From contig JACPOD010000012.1 of NCBI GenBank assembly GCA_016185185.1, positions 1 to 64,000 on the forward strand: 64,000 bases of DNA, written 5' to 3'. Numbering within the stretch: the stretch's first letter is position 1; each line of letters starts with the position of its first letter. Below the pieces are notes generated by a model. That model was not told the origin of the DNA and made no database searches. It saw only the letters and a program-made list of their open reading frames with translations. The DNA is from Sphingobacteriales bacterium. GTDB lineage: Bacteria; Bacteroidota; Bacteroidia; Chitinophagales; Chitinophagaceae. A program made the translations under genes and the position numbers. Shown here piece after piece: positions 44,156-54,302 of the stretch.

Positions 44156-45277
44156 TTACCATTTGATTTCTATCAAATCAGTGCTGTTATTAATGACAAA
44201 AGATTTAGTGGTTGATTTGCCCGCAGCTTCTTTCAAACTGCTGTAATACGATGGGTCGTAAATATCAGAAAGATTCTCCAGCGGGTCTAATATTTTATTA
44301 CCCATTTCATCCACGATTTCAATTTTTTCATTCAGAAAACTAACGTGTTTTAGTTCTTTTGAAAATCCATTTAGAATGATTTTAAGTTTGGTAAACCCGG
44401 AACTAAAAGAACCTTCCTGTTTGCCAATGATTATCTTTTTTTCAGCCGGACTGAATTCAATCAGTTTTTTGCAATAAACTCCCTTTTTGTATTCAAATCC
44501 GTCACCAGCATCTTCATAGTATGCGAACTGATTTTTTTCTTTACCATTATAGATATGTATGAATAAAGTATCAGATGGTTTATCTTTTGTTGACTGTACC
44601 AGGCTTTGCATGGGAATGATGGAAGATGATTTTGCAAACACCGGTATCTGGTAAATGGGTGTTTCTTTTTGAATTTCTTGTTCGCCCTCTACTAATTCAT
44701 CGGAAAAAAAATCATACCACTCGCCTTTGGGTAAATAAACCTTTTTACTGCTCTCTTTACTGGTAACAGGAGTTACCATCAATGCATCACCAAATAAAAA
44801 TTGGTATTGATAGGTATTATCAAACACTCTATCATCAAAAGGATAATTGATGCACAAACTGCGGGCAATGGGCATTCCTTTTTGTGATGCTTCATAGAAT
44901 GCAGAATAGATATAAGGCATTAAGCGGTAACGAAAGCCGATATAAGTTTTAGAGATGGCTTCTGCTTCTTCACCATAACTCCACGGTTCATTGGCCGTGG
45001 CAAAATATTCTTTATGATTGCGAACGTAAGGGGAGAAGATGCCCACTTCCATCCAGCGTTTGAATAAATCTTTGATGCCATCACCAATATATCCGCCCAA
45101 ATCAGGGCCAACAAAAGGAATTCCTGACAAACTCATCTGGCTGTTTAATAAAACTCTACTCAACAAACCATCATCACTGGCTGTATTATCACCACTCCAT
45201 ACAGCGGAGTAACGTTGCACACCGGCAAAGGCAGAACGGGTTAATATGAATGGACGTTTTCCATTACGATATTTCAA
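44156..45277 (-). pseudogene. GH31 alpha-glucosidase-like, C-terminal fragment
   Basis: The 373-codon frame covers the second half of a GH31 enzyme: KRPFILTRSAFAGVQRYSAVWSGDNTASDDGLL (late barrel with the acid/base region), GIPFVGPDLGGYIGDG, RWMEVGIFSPYVRNH, RYRLMPYIYSAFYEAS, and the C-terminal beta domains. The same frame is open upstream to about 45350 (ALEAKNVYG...). Together with the fragment at 45331 it would make one protein, but the segment with the nucleophile motif (WNDMNE in relatives) is gone and the two halves are in different frames. GH31 enzymes hydrolyse alpha-glucosides or alpha-xylosides; this copy should be inactive. Confidence 0.85.
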
Positions 45278-45330
45278 TCCGGCTTCATAACTGCTTTTTG
45301 CTAACAGAAAGCCATATACATTTTTTGCTT

Positions 45331-46404
45331 CTAAGGCATTGGCTTTAACCCATCCGTGTAAGAATCATAAGTGCTGTCAATCTTTACTCCGGGATAAACT
45401 GAGGCTGTTAATTCAATATTTTTCTTTGCTAAGTTTGCAGATAACCCCGGCATATCAGGGAATCTTTCTTTATTGGTACGAAAGGGTTGATAGTTGAGCT
45501 GATAATCTGCATCCAATACAATCCCGTCTATCGGAATTTGTTTTTTGCGGAATGTTTCAGCAATCCATTCAACTTTTTCCTGTGGAAAATAGCTGCATCT
45601 GGATTGATGATAACCCATACTCCACGCCGGAGGCAAGGGCATCTTGCCAGTGATGGTTGAATAATGTTCTAAAATTTTTGAAATGGAATTATCGTAAATA
45701 AAAAAATAATCTGCATCACCACCATCAGCTGAAATGAAAGTGAAAGGAGTAGACAAGCCAAAATTGAAAATTGTTTTATAGGTATTGTTATAAAACAAAC
45801 CATACACCTGCTGATGATGGATGCCAATAATGAAAGGTATGCTGATATACATGGATAATCTTGGGTCACCGTATTTATAAGTATCAGTATTATTTAGCGT
45901 ATAACCACTTCCACGTTTATCTAAATTACCGAGCACTTCACCGAGGCCAGCAAAGCGTTCGCCTTCCTGCAATTTTTTATAAGAACTTACTTTACTGCCT
46001 GTAAAACTGGTGCCGAATGCTTCACCAGATTCATCTTCATTGATTGTTTCCCCGTTTTTATTTTTAAAACTGATACGGAAGACGGGTGATTTCTCAACAA
46101 TTGCAATAATTGAACTGGTTGTTATTTCAACTGTATTACCCTTATCGGCAACTGTTGCATTGAAAGAAGAGAAAGCGTTGCTGTCCAGCGCATAATTAAC
46201 CGTATTAAAATTTTTATTTTTCGAAACCCTTACCCTGATGATATTATCACTACAGGCATGCACATCAAAAATGGCATTAGTGGTTTTGCCTTCAATGCCG
46301 CCTGTTATTTTTTTATAGGAAATAATTTTTCCTGCATTAGGCTGCGCCTGGCAGTCTAATATACCAGTTATAAATATCGATGTGATAAGAATATACCGTT
46401 TCAT
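45331..46404 (-). pseudogene. GH31 alpha-glucosidase-like, N-terminal fragment
   Basis: Starts at ATG 46404 with a signal peptide (MKRYILITSIFITGILDCQAQ), then the N-terminal beta-sandwich and the first half of the barrel: YGLFYNNTYKTIFNFG, PLPPAWSMGYHQSRCSYFPQEKVEWIAETFRKKQIPIDGIVLDADYQ and TASVYPGVKID. After DSYTDG the frame stops (TAG 45331-45333), and the downstream sequence resumes about 70-90 residues further into the family in another frame. The junction lies near 45340-45360. The clean reading frame on either side suggests a recent deletion or an assembly error. Confidence 0.85.
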
Positions 46405-46411
46405 CAATTAG

Positions 46412-47842
46412 TTATTCTTTGAACCATTTGCTTTTAAATCCAAGCTTCTTCAAACCATTCTGTATGTCAGGAATTTTCATAAAGAGTTTCCACAGCAAAC
46501 CGGTACGGTAGTTTTCAAGCATGGTTACAATTGGCCCCTGATCTATTGCGAGGTGCGATTTTGCATACCAGTTATGATGAATGCTGAACCCATCCACAAA
46601 ACCATACCTGCTCCAAATTTTATTTCCCATTTCATAATAGAAATAGCGTAATGCTTCCATACTCTCTTTCGGTGTATAGGGCATGGAGGAGATAGCTGCG
46701 GTTGGTTGAATCACTCCTCTGTCGTTTTCGGGACTGTGGGCAACATAGCCTTTATAACTATCACCGGCTGTTAGGCCCCAGCATTTATCACTGTAACCTT
46801 TAAACTTGTTGGGGTTTTCTATACAGTATGCACGGTTAATAAGTGTATGGTTTTTTCCCTGCATGAAATAATCGTTGTTTAATGAATCCACTAAACCATT
46901 TGGATCAATTCCCTGGAAAGTATATTGTTCAAAAAATAATGGGCCGCCTTTATCTTTATCGTAATTGCCCAATGGAAGTTTGTAGCCATAATATTCTTTT
47001 CCATTAGTAAATCCATTGCTACCGGCCCATGTGCCGTTGTAAACATCTTTTGATATAGAATGAAATTGGGATGAAGCAGACATAATGTAAGTAATCAAAC
47101 ATTCATTCCAGCCCCACACGGGAAAGTTCATATCAAAACCATTGTTGGGACTCCAGTGCCAGAATAGTTTGTTTTGCCCGTTGGTATGCCAGTTCCAGTT
47201 GGCGGCTCCCCACATTTGATTGATGCGTTTACGTAAATAAATTTCTCTCGGTGTTTCTTTATTAAAATATTCTCTTGCACATAAAAAGCCCATCAGTAAA
47301 TAAGAAGTCTCAACAATATCTGCTCCATCATCTAAACGGTCAAACTTAATCGTCTTACCAGTTCTTCCATTCATAAAATGCGGATAGATACCATGATAGC
47401 AATCTGCATTAATTAAAAAATCTGCAATTTTAATTAAGTGGCGTACAGCCGTATCTCTTCCAATCCAACCTCTTTCCACAGCAACCACAGTACTCATAAT
47501 TCCAAAACCTGTTCCGCCAATAGCACCGGCATCCGGGCCAAATGTTGTATGAGAGAAATTGGGTTCGTCCCATGCTTCGTTAATATAATCCCAGTAATGT
47601 TCGGCTAAAACAGTATTGCTTCTTTCCAATGCCAATCCACTATATGGATGGGCTCCGTGCCAAAAGAAACGAAAGGTTTGTTTTTGCACTACTTCCAGCA
47701 ATTGATCATCGGTTAAACCTTTGATGATACCAACAGGTGCAATGCTGTCGGGGCCATCACCATACTTTCCTTTGGTTAGAGTTTGAGCATAACTGTTAAA
47801 TGTTACTACAGAAAGTAGTAATAAGCAAATCAATCGGTTCAT
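46412..47842 (-). CDS. GH144-type / putative glucoamylase family protein (copy 1)
   Basis: 476 residues with a signal peptide (ends SYAQ). Family motifs shared by all three tandem copies: LLEVVQKQTFRFFWHGAHPYSGLALER, GGTGFGIMSTVVAVERGWI, DGADIVETSYLLMGFL, LFWHWSPNNGF, GWNECLITYIMSASS, CWGLTAGDSYKGYVAHSPENDRGVIQPTAAISSMPYTP and AIDQGPIVTMLENYRTGLLW. The family (Pfam 'putative glucoamylase') contains GH144 endo-beta-1,2-glucanases first described from Chitinophaga, an (alpha/alpha)6 toroid with inverting chemistry. Beta-1,2-glucan is therefore the best substrate guess, without proof. It lies 25 bases downstream of the second copy. Confidence 0.87.
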   Translation of the reverse strand: MNRLICLLLLSVVTFNSYAQTLTKGKYGDGPDSIAPVGIIKGLTDDQLLEVVQKQTFRFFWHGAHPYSGLALERSNTVLAEHYWDYINEAWDEPNFSHTTFGPDAGAIGGTGFGIMSTVVAVERGWIGRDTAVRHLIKIADFLINADCYHGIYPHFMNGRTGKTIKFDRLDDGADIVETSYLLMGFLCAREYFNKETPREIYLRKRINQMWGAANWNWHTNGQNKLFWHWSPNNGFDMNFPVWGWNECLITYIMSASSQFHSISKDVYNGTWAGSNGFTNGKEYYGYKLPLGNYDKDKGGPLFFEQYTFQGIDPNGLVDSLNNDYFMQGKNHTLINRAYCIENPNKFKGYSDKCWGLTAGDSYKGYVAHSPENDRGVIQPTAAISSMPYTPKESMEALRYFYYEMGNKIWSRYGFVDGFSIHHNWYAKSHLAIDQGPIVTMLENYRTGLLWKLFMKIPDIQNGLKKLGFKSKWFKE

Positions 47843-47867
47843 CTTATTCTGTTGAGTAATGAATAAT

Positions 47868-49253
47868 TTATTTTTTAATCCATGGACTCTCGAAACCCAA
47901 TTTCTTCAATCCATCCTGTATCTCTGAACAACTCATAAAAAGTTTCCACAATAAACCAGTCCGGTAGTTTTCTATCATTACAGGTATTGGTCCCTGGTCA
48001 ATGGCAAGATATCGTTTTGGATACCAGTTTTCGGTTTCGCTAAAAGCATCATAAAAACCATATGGGCCCCATAACTTATCGTTCATATCGTAATACCAAT
48101 GTCTCATGGCTGCGATGGATTTTTCAGGTGTATAGGGCATTGCTGCTAACGCTGCTGTAGGCGAGATAACACCAAGATCATCGTTTGGATTGGGCGCATG
48201 GGCTGCATATCCTTTTACAGAATAACTGGCTGTTAATCCCCAGTTATTTTCTCCATAACCTTTATACTTTAGGTTATTAACACTGCACCATGTATAGTTA
48301 ATCATTGCCTGACTGGTATTTTCTTTCCAGTAGTCAGTATATTGATCTTTTAAACCATGCGGATCTAAACCGAGATAAGAATATTGTGACCAGAATAACG
48401 GTGCACCATTTGGCGGATTACCCTGGTATCGTAATCTTAAAAGAAAACCTAATGATGCATGATGTTGCATTATTTTTCCCCCTTCAGCCCATCCTTCGTG
48501 ATATACTTCAGCGGGAACACCATGCGTAGGAGAGGAGGCAGCCAATATATATGCAATCATACATTCATTATACCCTCTTATAGGAAAATTCATTTCCCAT
48601 TGATAATCGGGACTCCAATGCCAGTATAAAACATTTTGACCGTGACGGTACCAATCATATTCTACTTCTTTCCAAAGTTTATCTGCACGGTTAGCTAATG
48701 CCTTTTCCCGTCCGACCAGGCCATCCGGGCGGGCTTTTTCATTACCATCTTTGAAATACTGACGAACACAGAGCAATCCCTGCATCATGTAAGAGGTTTC
48801 TACAATATCACCACCATTATCTTTTTGGCCAAATGGTTTTACTTTACCTGTTTCCCCATTCCACCAATGGGGAAAGGCGCCATGAAAGCGATCGGATGTT
48901 TCTAAGAAATGAACGATCTTTTCTAGTCGCTGTAATCCTTCTTCACGGGTAATGAATTTTCTTTCCATTGCTACAATCAAAGCCATTACACCAAAGCCAC
49001 TGCCACCGCTGGTTACAACATTTTTATCATTATCAGGATAGTTGCCATCCACATGAAAACGTTCTCTTGCCATGCCGCTAACGGGTTCAGCGCCTGTAGT
49101 AAAATAGTTGATGGTTTGTTTTTGCACTGAATCCAGTAAGAAAGAGTCAATTATTTCTGCCGGATTTTGATTGGAAACTTTTTTCTCTGAATCCTGTGAA
49201 TTATAGGCAAAGAAGAAAAATACTATCAGTCCAATTGTAATTAATCGTATCAT
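47868..49253 (-). CDS. GH144-type / putative glucoamylase family protein (copy 2)
   Basis: 461 residues, N-terminal hydrophobic signal (MIRLITIGLIVFFFFAYNSQ). It has the same motif set as its neighbours: QKQTINYFTTGAEPVSGMARER, GGSGFGVMALIVAMERKFI, NGGDIVETSYMMQGLL, LYWHWSPDYQWEMNFP, GYNECMIAYILAASS, NNWGLTASYSVKGYAAHAPNPNDDLGVISPTAALAAMPYTP. It differs from copy 1 by extra sequence around 165-175 (KARPDGLVGREKALA) and by charged changes in the active-cleft motifs, so specificity may have diverged. The gaps to both tandem partners are short (25 and 13 bases). Confidence 0.87.
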   Translation of the reverse strand: MIRLITIGLIVFFFFAYNSQDSEKKVSNQNPAEIIDSFLLDSVQKQTINYFTTGAEPVSGMARERFHVDGNYPDNDKNVVTSGGSGFGVMALIVAMERKFITREEGLQRLEKIVHFLETSDRFHGAFPHWWNGETGKVKPFGQKDNGGDIVETSYMMQGLLCVRQYFKDGNEKARPDGLVGREKALANRADKLWKEVEYDWYRHGQNVLYWHWSPDYQWEMNFPIRGYNECMIAYILAASSPTHGVPAEVYHEGWAEGGKIMQHHASLGFLLRLRYQGNPPNGAPLFWSQYSYLGLDPHGLKDQYTDYWKENTSQAMINYTWCSVNNLKYKGYGENNWGLTASYSVKGYAAHAPNPNDDLGVISPTAALAAMPYTPEKSIAAMRHWYYDMNDKLWGPYGFYDAFSETENWYPKRYLAIDQGPIPVMIENYRTGLLWKLFMSCSEIQDGLKKLGFESPWIKK

Positions 49254-49266
49254 TTTTTATTTTTCA

Positions 49267-50949
49267 TTAATTTAAATACGGGGCACTAAATCCAAGTTTT
49301 TTCATACCAGCTATTATTTCCGGGCAACTGGTAAATAAACTCCAGGGTAAACCGGTTCTGTAATTTTCTATCATAACAATTTCCGGTCCCTGGTCAATGG
49401 CAAGAAATGAACTTGCATACCATTGTTCATTTAACGAAAAGGCATCTGTAAAACCGTAATCTTTCCAAATCTTATCTCCCAGTACGTAATAGAAAAATTT
49501 AATGGCTTTCATTGATTCTGTTGGTGTATAGGGTAATGATGATATAGCAGCAGTTGGGGCTATAACGCCAACATCATTTGTTGGAGAACTGGCCGTATAA
49601 CCGTTTTTGATATCGCTGGCAGTTAAACCCCAGCAACTGTCGCTGTACCCGGGATAATTTTTTGGGTTGTCTTTACAATAATTATAATTGATCAAAGTAT
49701 GGTTAGTTGTTTGTGTTTGATAATTGGCATACAGATCACTCAACCCATTTGGATTAATTCCCATAAATGAATAATGCGAAAAGAAGAGTGGTCCACCATA
49801 TGCCTGGCCCAACGGAAGTTTATAATTATAGTAACTATTATTGTTTATCATAGCACCATTTCTTGCATATCCACTATCGTACACAGCTTTGTCAATGGTA
49901 TGTGCAGGTGAAGATGCTGCCAATACATAAGTAATCAGGCATTCATTCCAGCCCTGTACCGGTACATTCACTGCAAACCCGGTATTAGGGCTCCAGTTCC
50001 AATACAAAACTTTTTTTCCGTTTTGCCTGAACCAGTCCCATTCAACTCCATTATAAAGGGCGTTGATATCAGAACGTAAGTTTGTTTCAGCCATGTCAAT
50101 ACCGTTAAAATATTGCCGAACGGACAGCAATCCCATCATTAAGTAAGATGTTTCTACAATATCTGCACCATCATCATTAGGGCCAAAGGGAATTACGGCA
50201 CCTGTACTTCCATTCATCCAATGTGAGAAAGCTCCGTGAAATTTGGGAGCTGTATTTTTTAAAAAAGATACTATGGTTTGTAATCTTGTAAAACCTTCTG
50301 CTCTTGTAATAAATCCACGGTTAATGGCAACCGGTACAGACATAATACCAAAACCACTTCCCCCTGATGTTACTGTATTTGGATCTGTATTTCTTTCCCT
50401 TGCCATCCCACTTACCGGGTGACCAAAATCCCAGAAGTATTTGAATGTTTGTTTTTGTATTAATGTAAGCAGGCTATCATCTGTTATTGCCGGAAATTTA
50501 CGGGTTGAATCAAGTGCTGTTAAAAATGATAAAGAGGAGACACCTGAGATTAATCCACCTTGTGCGGATTTAACACTATTGCCAACTGTAATACTAAAAT
50601 TGGAAAGACCATTTAACGGACTGACAGGACTCAAGAGAATACTACTATCGGAATTTTGAAAGCTTATATTGTAAGATACCTGTGACACACCGTTTTCAAT
50701 GAACGTAAGTGATGACGAAGTAACAGTACTTTTTGATATGGCTGCCGAAAAACTAATCTTAATAAGAGGAGTTCTGCTAACATTAATAATATTAGAGGTA
50801 ACAGACGTACCATTAATTGTCCATGATTTGATGAAATAGTTAGAGGGAGGCGGTGGGGGTGTTGTTCCTCCACCGGATTTTTTACTGCATTCTGTTACCA
50901 GCAACGCAATAAAAGAACAGCATAAAATAATTTTTAATCCCGTCACCAT
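49267..50949 (-). CDS. GH144-type protein with N-terminal Ig-like domain, proline-linker lipoprotein (copy 3)
   Basis: 560 residues: lipobox LLVTEC (Cys near 20), spacer SKKSGGGTTPPPPP, an Ig-like (Big_5/BACON-type) domain of about 110 residues (FIKSWTINGTSVTSNIINV ... SSLSFLTALDS), then the full GH144-type catalytic domain (LLTLIQKQTFKYFWDFGHPVSGMARER ... AIDQGPEIVMIENYRTGLPW). The linker and Ig domain are what one expects of a surface-displayed endo-enzyme, while copies 1 and 2 lack them. It is the first of the three copies to be transcribed and lies 3 bases after the CRTAC1-type gene. Confidence 0.88.
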   Translation of the reverse strand: MVTGLKIILCCSFIALLVTECSKKSGGGTTPPPPPSNYFIKSWTINGTSVTSNIINVSRTPLIKISFSAAISKSTVTSSSLTFIENGVSQVSYNISFQNSDSSILLSPVSPLNGLSNFSITVGNSVKSAQGGLISGVSSLSFLTALDSTRKFPAITDDSLLTLIQKQTFKYFWDFGHPVSGMARERNTDPNTVTSGGSGFGIMSVPVAINRGFITRAEGFTRLQTIVSFLKNTAPKFHGAFSHWMNGSTGAVIPFGPNDDGADIVETSYLMMGLLSVRQYFNGIDMAETNLRSDINALYNGVEWDWFRQNGKKVLYWNWSPNTGFAVNVPVQGWNECLITYVLAASSPAHTIDKAVYDSGYARNGAMINNNSYYNYKLPLGQAYGGPLFFSHYSFMGINPNGLSDLYANYQTQTTNHTLINYNYCKDNPKNYPGYSDSCWGLTASDIKNGYTASSPTNDVGVIAPTAAISSLPYTPTESMKAIKFFYYVLGDKIWKDYGFTDAFSLNEQWYASSFLAIDQGPEIVMIENYRTGLPWSLFTSCPEIIAGMKKLGFSAPYLN

Positions 50950-50952
50950 ATT

Positions 50953-53900
50953 TTATTTTTTATAACTATAAAATTCTAAAGCCTGATTATTTCTTGCAAC
51001 CACAAGTATATCACCATATTTTACTGTATGCAGCCATTTTATATCTCTTACCTGCCCTTTCAGGGATAATAATTCCGGACGATGCTGATAGAAAATATTT
51101 CCCTGCTTATCTGTATTGAACAAGGCAAGCGGCTGAGCATCATATCTGCCTTCGTAGGGGAGGACATCAAAAAAGTTTCCACCGGAAATATAATCCCAGG
51201 CATCTTCCTTTTTATTCAACTGCTGAAACGCAAAAACAGGTGCCAGTTGTAATGTTTGTGGTAACTCTTTGAGTACAAACCCGCCTTTCCCATCATTTAT
51301 AAATACAGAAGATCCCAGTACTTCCGCTTTTAATTCCACATAGTCCTTAAACAGATCATATAATACATAATCAACCGTTTTGCCAGCAATCTCTGAGTAC
51401 GTTAAATAAGCTTTTTTTAATACCGGCAAAGATCTTTCCAATTCATCTTTGGCAAGGAACGGATATTCTTTCCCATCTTTTGTATAACACATTATTTGCT
51501 CCAATGAGCCATTATGATCAAAATCGGCAACGTATAATTTTAGCGGCCCGTTCTTTCCGGCAGAAAATTTATTATTCAGCCCCCAATTGCCTGCGAGAAT
51601 ATCGGGTACCCCGTCTTTATTAATATCAGTTATATAAAGCCTTTGCCAAAGCCCTGTGGATTGGGGGATATCTTGTTCTTTAAATACCCCTTTGTTATTC
51701 ATAAAGATTTTAACAGGCATCCATTCACCTGCAACAACAAGATCGGGCCAGCCATCATTGTTGAGATCAGTAAAAGAAGCTGAGGTTACCATGCCAAGAT
51801 TGAGCAGGTTTATTGTGTCATTACTGGCAATTGTAAATTTTCCTTTCCCGTTATTTTTATACAAATAGGAGTTTTGAACAATCCCATATCGTTGGGGGTT
51901 GCTTAAAAAACCAACAAATACATCTTGGTCTCCATCATGGTCAATATCGGCCACGGCAACGCATGATTTGTTTTCATATAGTTGCGGTACATTTTTTAAA
52001 ATCGTGGAGAAATGACCTTTCCCATCGTTTAAAAATAACCTGTCTGCAGAAGCCACATCATTGGCAGGCATTTCATTGCCGCCACTCACTACCCATAAAT
52101 CAAGATCTCCATCATTATCCGCATCAAAGAATGTGGCGTCCACATCTTCACATATGGCAAATTCATTAAATAGTGAAGTGTCGGTTGGAAGAAAAGAACC
52201 ATCTTTTTGTTGTGTCATTAACCTGCCGGCTTGTCCTTTGGCACCGCATAGGTACATATCATCCAGTCCATCTTTATTAATGTCTCCAATAGCCACTTTG
52301 GGTCCTCTGGTAGATTCTTCGTGCGGAATGAGGTATTGCGAATTATAATCAACAAAATCATTTTCCCTGTGTTTCCAGTTAAGATTTATTTTTTTGGTAA
52401 TGTCCTGTAAAACTTCGGGAGATTCGGGGAAAAATTCTTTGTATTGAAAAATTCCGGTTGAAATTTTTTGATCAACGGTAAGTAGTTTATTAGCTCCCAC
52501 ATTTTTTATTACCTGGTAATGCTGGTTTGGCCACACCACTAAAAGACTATCTATAGTGGAAGCGCTATCCAGCCCAAAATGTAAACGCAGATCGGAAGAC
52601 GATTCAAATCCATGTGTACCCATTAGCTGCTGGTACTGAATTTTATTTTTTTGAAAAAGATAAGCTTTACATCCTATGCCAAAAGTATTGGCTTCAGAAC
52701 CTTTAAACGCCACCGGCAGAAAGTTTTTCTTAGGCGTGTTATTCTTCAAAATCACTGCCGGGGCTTCAATACAATTCATTACAAGATCCAGGTTGCCGTC
52801 ATTGTCTAAGTCAGCATAAGCGGCACCATTAAAGTAACCTTTCATTTTTTCAGTACCCCAACTGTTGCTTACATCTTTAAACGATAAAGCGCCATCTCCT
52901 TTAAATAAGAAAGGATGTGATGCGCCATCGGGCATTGCTTTAATCGCTTCTTCATCGTGAATATCTGTTTTGTCAAATCCTCTCATTTTTAAGTCTGAAA
53001 CATACCGTACGTAATCCATATCAACCGGTCTTTTGACAATACCACTGGTTATTAAAAGATCTTTATTACCATCATTGTCTAAATCTGCAACTAATGGACA
53101 CCAGCTCCAGTCAGTAGCTGAGATGCCACTTATTAAACCGGTTTCACTAAAGCTCATGCCATCGCCGTTATTTCGTTGAAGACAGTTTTTTGAAGATTGT
53201 TGCTGGTAGCCATTTAATTCCAGTTTTACTTTGTATATATCCGGGTTTTCATCACTCCCGTAGGTCTTCAGTGTTTTTTCGTCCGGTGGCAGCATATCCA
53301 CCGTTACCAAATCCATTTGTCCGTCATTGTTATAATCGCCGGCATCATTTCCCATACTAAACCTGCTGTAGTGACCAAAGTGATTAGCGCCGCTTTCGGT
53401 AAAAGTACCATTTCCATTATTGAGGTAATAGTAATCGTTTTCGTGAAAATCATTTCCGATGTAAATATCTTCCCACCCATCGTTGTTAAAATCAGCGACC
53501 GAGATTCCAAGTCCGTAACCAAGATTACTCTGGTAAATTCCGGCTGCTTTAGATACATCAGTAAATGTATGTGCAGGTGTATTTAAGTCATTGCGATACA
53601 AGCGGTCTCCCGATAAGGAATCATATTTATGCCGGTTGGAAGTATCGATAATATTTTCATGCGGATGGTGAGATTGGTTGAGGATATAGCAATCTAAATC
53701 CCCATCATGATCGTAATCAAAAAAAACTGTTTGGGTAGTAAAGCAGGAGAGATTTAAACCATACTCCTTCGATTTTTCCGAAAAAGTGGTATCTCCATTG
53801 TTAATGTATAATTCATTATGTCCCGCTAATCCATACCGGTTGCTTACAGTGGAAACGTAAATATCGAGCAGACCATCTCCGTTGATATCAGCCATTGTAG

Positions 53901-54261
53901 AACCGGTACACCAATCGGCAGTACCGGCCACGCCTGCTTTATCAGTTATATCTTCAAATTTGAAATTACCTTTATTTAAATAGAGTTTATTGCCACTTTT
54001 ATGATTGGCCGTAAAATAAATATCCGGTAAGCCATCATTGTTAATATCTCCCACCGAAACGCCCCCGCCATTGTAATAATATAGATAATATAGTATGCTT
54101 AATCCTTTGTGTTTTTCCAATGTATTCACAAAGTTGATATTGGTAACGGAGGAAGACAGGTTTTCGAAAACCGGTTTCTTGTTTTTACAGGCGGTAGTTA
54201 ATACAATAGCAATCGCCAAAGCGAATATTCTGTTTTTAGTCGTCATATTTAATATTTTCAT
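50953..54261 (-). CDS. FG-GAP/VCBS and UnbV (ASPIC)-domain lipoprotein, CRTAC1-like
   Basis: About 1102 residues from ATG 54261 (ATG 54246 is also possible). Lipoprotein signal (ALAIAIVLTTAC). It carries at least eight calcium-binding FG-GAP/VCBS repeats of the form DxNxDGxxD (GDINNDGLPDIYF, ADINGDGLLDIYV, DYDHDGDLDCYIL, ADFNNDGWEDIYI, DYNNDGQMDLVTV, DADNDGDLDLWVV, DIDHDGDQDVFVG, DLNNDGWPDLVVA), and an ASPIC/UnbV domain (about 540-600, SDLRLHFGLDSASTIDSLLVVWP). The fold is a beta-propeller, integrin-alpha-like, used for extracellular binding. Bacteroidota place these beside SusC/D and glycosidase genes, but their function is unproven. It precedes GH144 copy 3 and follows the cytochrome, all on the minus strand. 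Confidence 0.88.
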   Translation of the reverse strand: MKILNMTTKNRIFALAIAIVLTTACKNKKPVFENLSSSVTNINFVNTLEKHKGLSILYYLYYYNGGGVSVGDINNDGLPDIYFTANHKSGNKLYLNKGNFKFEDITDKAGVAGTADWCTGSTMADINGDGLLDIYVSTVSNRYGLAGHNELYINNGDTTFSEKSKEYGLNLSCFTTQTVFFDYDHDGDLDCYILNQSHHPHENIIDTSNRHKYDSLSGDRLYRNDLNTPAHTFTDVSKAAGIYQSNLGYGLGISVADFNNDGWEDIYIGNDFHENDYYYLNNGNGTFTESGANHFGHYSRFSMGNDAGDYNNDGQMDLVTVDMLPPDEKTLKTYGSDENPDIYKVKLELNGYQQQSSKNCLQRNNGDGMSFSETGLISGISATDWSWCPLVADLDNDGNKDLLITSGIVKRPVDMDYVRYVSDLKMRGFDKTDIHDEEAIKAMPDGASHPFLFKGDGALSFKDVSNSWGTEKMKGYFNGAAYADLDNDGNLDLVMNCIEAPAVILKNNTPKKNFLPVAFKGSEANTFGIGCKAYLFQKNKIQYQQLMGTHGFESSSDLRLHFGLDSASTIDSLLVVWPNQHYQVIKNVGANKLLTVDQKISTGIFQYKEFFPESPEVLQDITKKINLNWKHRENDFVDYNSQYLIPHEESTRGPKVAIGDINKDGLDDMYLCGAKGQAGRLMTQQKDGSFLPTDTSLFNEFAICEDVDATFFDADNDGDLDLWVVSGGNEMPANDVASADRLFLNDGKGHFSTILKNVPQLYENKSCVAVADIDHDGDQDVFVGFLSNPQRYGIVQNSYLYKNNGKGKFTIASNDTINLLNLGMVTSASFTDLNNDGWPDLVVAGEWMPVKIFMNNKGVFKEQDIPQSTGLWQRLYITDINKDGVPDILAGNWGLNNKFSAGKNGPLKLYVADFDHNGSLEQIMCYTKDGKEYPFLAKDELERSLPVLKKAYLTYSEIAGKTVDYVLYDLFKDYVELKAEVLGSSVFINDGKGGFVLKELPQTLQLAPVFAFQQLNKKEDAWDYISGGNFFDVLPYEGRYDAQPLALFNTDKQGNIFYQHRPELLSLKGQVRDIKWLHTVKYGDILVVARNNQALEFYSYKK

Positions 54262-54302
54262 CAACACGTTAAGATGGTTAACCGATACTTTTCAATACAA
54301 TC

